Source: RGIG9151 sp963635575 (lineage in GTDB: Bacteria > Bacillota > Clostridia > TANB77 > RGIG9151). From it: a stretch of DNA of 7,070 nucleotides. The notes under the pieces were generated by a model. The model was not told where the DNA came from. It searched no databases and saw only the letters and a program-made list of their open reading frames with translations. Below, in pieces: positions 6,054-7,070 of the stretch (position 1 is the first letter of the stretch; every line of letters starts with the position of its first letter). The stretch spans positions 1 to 7,070 of the forward strand of contig CAVHFU010000053.1 of assembly GCA_963635575.1 (NCBI GenBank), read 5' to 3'. A program made the translations under genes and the position numbers.

Positions 6054-6902
6054 TTATAGCCCATTTAATAAAGATAATACATTTTTGTATTGAGAGTTTG
6101 CTTGAGATAGCATAGAGATCGCAACTTGATTTATCATAGACTGCTTGGTATAGTTAACCATTTCGGCTGCAATATCAACATCCGTAATTCTAGACTTTGC
6201 AGCTTCTAAGTTGGTAGTGGTTGTGTTTAAGTTATTTATTGTATAATCAAGTCTGTTTTCTGTAGCTCCTATACTAGTACGTTGTTTGGTTATTTTGCTC
6301 AATGCATCGTCTAATCCTTGCAGTGTTTCTCGCATGGCATCTTGACTTGATATATCAATAGATAATTCTGATTTCCCATCGCCAGCCAATCCTTTTGAAG
6401 ACATATCTGCTATATTGACTTTGATAGAATCAGCTGAGCTTGAACTTGCTCCAACGTGGAAAATAGCAGGTTCATTAGCTAAACTTCCATCTAATACTTT
6501 TTTAGTATTAAAAGTAGTTGTACTAGATATTCTATCTAATTCATCACGTAGTGCAGTTAATTCTTCTGTTATAGCGAATCGCTCGGCATCTGTCATCGTT
6601 CCTGTGTTTTGGGCTTTAACAACAAGTTCACGCATTTTTTGAACGATATCTGTTGATTGGCTTAAAGCACCATCGGCAGTTTGCAAGAATGATATTGCGT
6701 CTTGAGCATTTTCTTTAGCCTGTTTAAGACTAACGACTTGAGCTTCCATTTTTTCGCTAATTACAAGCCCGGCCGCATCATCAGCAGCACTATTGATTCT
6801 AAGGCCACTAGATAATTTAGCAGCTGATTTTTCGATAGATAGATTACTTGATTTCATAGCACTAAGTGCACTCGAATATAGATTAGTTGAGTTGATTGCC
6901 AT
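6054..6902 (-). CDS. hag: Flagellin
   Basis: This is a 282-residue structural subunit of the flagellar filament, exported by the flagellar type III system; no signal peptide is expected or seen. The N-terminal D0/D1 helices carry MAIN at 1-4 and KLSSGLRINSAADDAAGLVI at 29-48. QKMRELVVKAQN (88-99) matches the conserved D1 segment contacted by TLR5 in other flagellins. FNTKKVLDGS (131-140) is also typical. The C-terminal D1/D0 region has SRITDVDIAAEM (237-248) and ends SQANSQYKNVLSLLNGL. The middle is short (about 140-185), so the filament should have little or no D2/D3 domain, as in Bacillus subtilis Hag (slightly longer). The start ATG (6902 on the - strand) is preceded by GGAGGTGG (6916-6909). 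Two adjacent TAA codons end the gene. It has a sigma-D type promoter and shares the hairpin terminator. The symbol is by analogy with B. subtilis; fliC is equally usable. Confidence 0.96.
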   Translation of the reverse strand: MAINSTNLYSSALSAMKSSNLSIEKSAAKLSSGLRINSAADDAAGLVISEKMEAQVVSLKQAKENAQDAISFLQTADGALSQSTDIVQKMRELVVKAQNTGTMTDAERFAITEELTALRDELDRISSTTTFNTKKVLDGSLANEPAIFHVGASSSSADSIKVNIADMSSKGLAGDGKSELSIDISSQDAMRETLQGLDDALSKITKQRTSIGATENRLDYTINNLNTTTTNLEAAKSRITDVDIAAEMVNYTKQSMINQVAISMLSQANSQYKNVLSLLNGL

Positions 6903-6908
6903 ATATTA

Positions 6909-6949
6909 CCACCTCCGTATGGAATAAAGTTCCCTATATACAATTATAC
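6909..6949 (-). promoter_or_regulatory. Flagellin mRNA leader with strong ribosome binding site and two GGA motifs
   Basis: The leader of about 50 bases contains a GGAGGTGG Shine-Dalgarno sequence (6916-6909), read on the - strand. It also has two ANGGA motifs: AGGGA at 6935-6931 and ACGGA at 6918-6914, the latter overlapping the ribosome binding site. In B. subtilis, CsrA represses hag translation through two such sites in the leader. The same arrangement is possible here but unproven, because any GGAGG site partly matches the motif and the hairpin beside the first motif has only 4 base pairs. Confidence 0.4.
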
Positions 6950-6956
6950 AAATAGA

Positions 6957-6984
6957 ATATCGGCAATAACATCGAACAACTTTA
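6957..6984 (-). promoter_or_regulatory. Sigma-D (sigma-28) promoter of the flagellin gene
   Basis: Read on the - strand, TAAA (6984-6981) is followed after 16 bases by GCCGATAT (6964-6957), an exact match to the B. subtilis sigma-D -10 consensus. Transcription should start near 6949. This is the expected late-class promoter for a filament gene. Confidence 0.88.
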
Positions 6985-7070
6985 TAGTTTACGTAATTTT
7001 TTTAAAAATATTAGCAAAAGAAAATATATACCATAAACAACGTAGTTATGGGCGTTTCGACAATATGGAA
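6985..7070. other. Upstream flank of the flagellin gene, no gene assigned
   Basis: The segment is AT-rich. CCATAA (7031-7036) and TTATGG (7046-7051) form a short inverted repeat that, read on the - strand, is followed by a T-rich stretch; this could be a weak terminator for a gene beyond the window. A 28-codon - strand reading open from the window edge to a stop at 6982 is hydrophobic, and it conflicts with the terminator idea. Neither is well supported. Confidence 0.3.

Noticed and set aside
6982..7068. C-terminus of a further - strand gene (28 codons open from the window edge, hydrophobic with a basic tail)
   Set aside because: It is too short to judge in AT-rich DNA, has no recognisable motif, and its stop codon would coincide with the flagellin -35 element. 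Kept only as a possibility.
1..7070. CRISPR arrays, tRNA or rRNA genes, riboswitches, integration sites
   Set aside because: I saw no regularly spaced repeats, cloverleaf-like segments, conserved rRNA stretches or recognisable aptamer cores on reading both strands.

Overview
The window looks like chromosome from a low-GC, Gram-positive, motile, probably anaerobic bacterium of the Clostridia. The support is strong A+T richness by eye, GGAGG-type ribosome binding sites before every gene, near-consensus sigma-A promoters, a Bacillus/Clostridium-type flagellin with sigma-D (sigma-28) promoter elements, and a secreted protein ending in the copper-amine-oxidase-N-terminal-like ('stalk') domain common in clostridial surface proteins. 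I cannot name the genus.

Layout. 1-183: leader with a strong extended -10 sigma-A promoter. 184-1455 (+): adenylosuccinate synthase (purA), closed by a long terminator hairpin. 1533-1561: a perfect TTGACA-17-TATAAT promoter driving a probable two-gene unit. Its first gene (1606-4020, +) is a large adenosine-deaminase-superfamily protein with an extra C-terminal Rossmann-like domain. Its second gene (4048-5601, +) is an exported protein with three PPC-type beta-sandwich repeats and a stalk domain. A terminator follows at 5607-5637. 5654-5679: sigma-D type promoter, then an 89-residue coiled-coil protein of unknown function (5756-6025, +). Its last five codons and stop codon are built into a perfect 14-bp hairpin that also serves as terminator for the convergent flagellin gene (6054-6902, -). 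That gene has its own sigma-D type promoter at 6957-6984. No gene-free stretch exceeds 300 bases.

How the genes relate. The left half concerns purines: PurA commits IMP to AMP synthesis, and the deaminase-like protein would act in the opposite direction (adenine to hypoxanthine) if it keeps the family chemistry. Both proteins depart from family consensus at substrate-contacting positions. The right half is a motility block with two convergent genes sharing one terminator and both carrying sigma-D type promoters, so the small coiled-coil protein is a candidate new member of the late flagellar regulon.

The best candidate for an undescribed system is the deaminase/Rossmann-fold fusion cotranscribed with the exported PPC/stalk protein. 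Its function is not established by the sequence.
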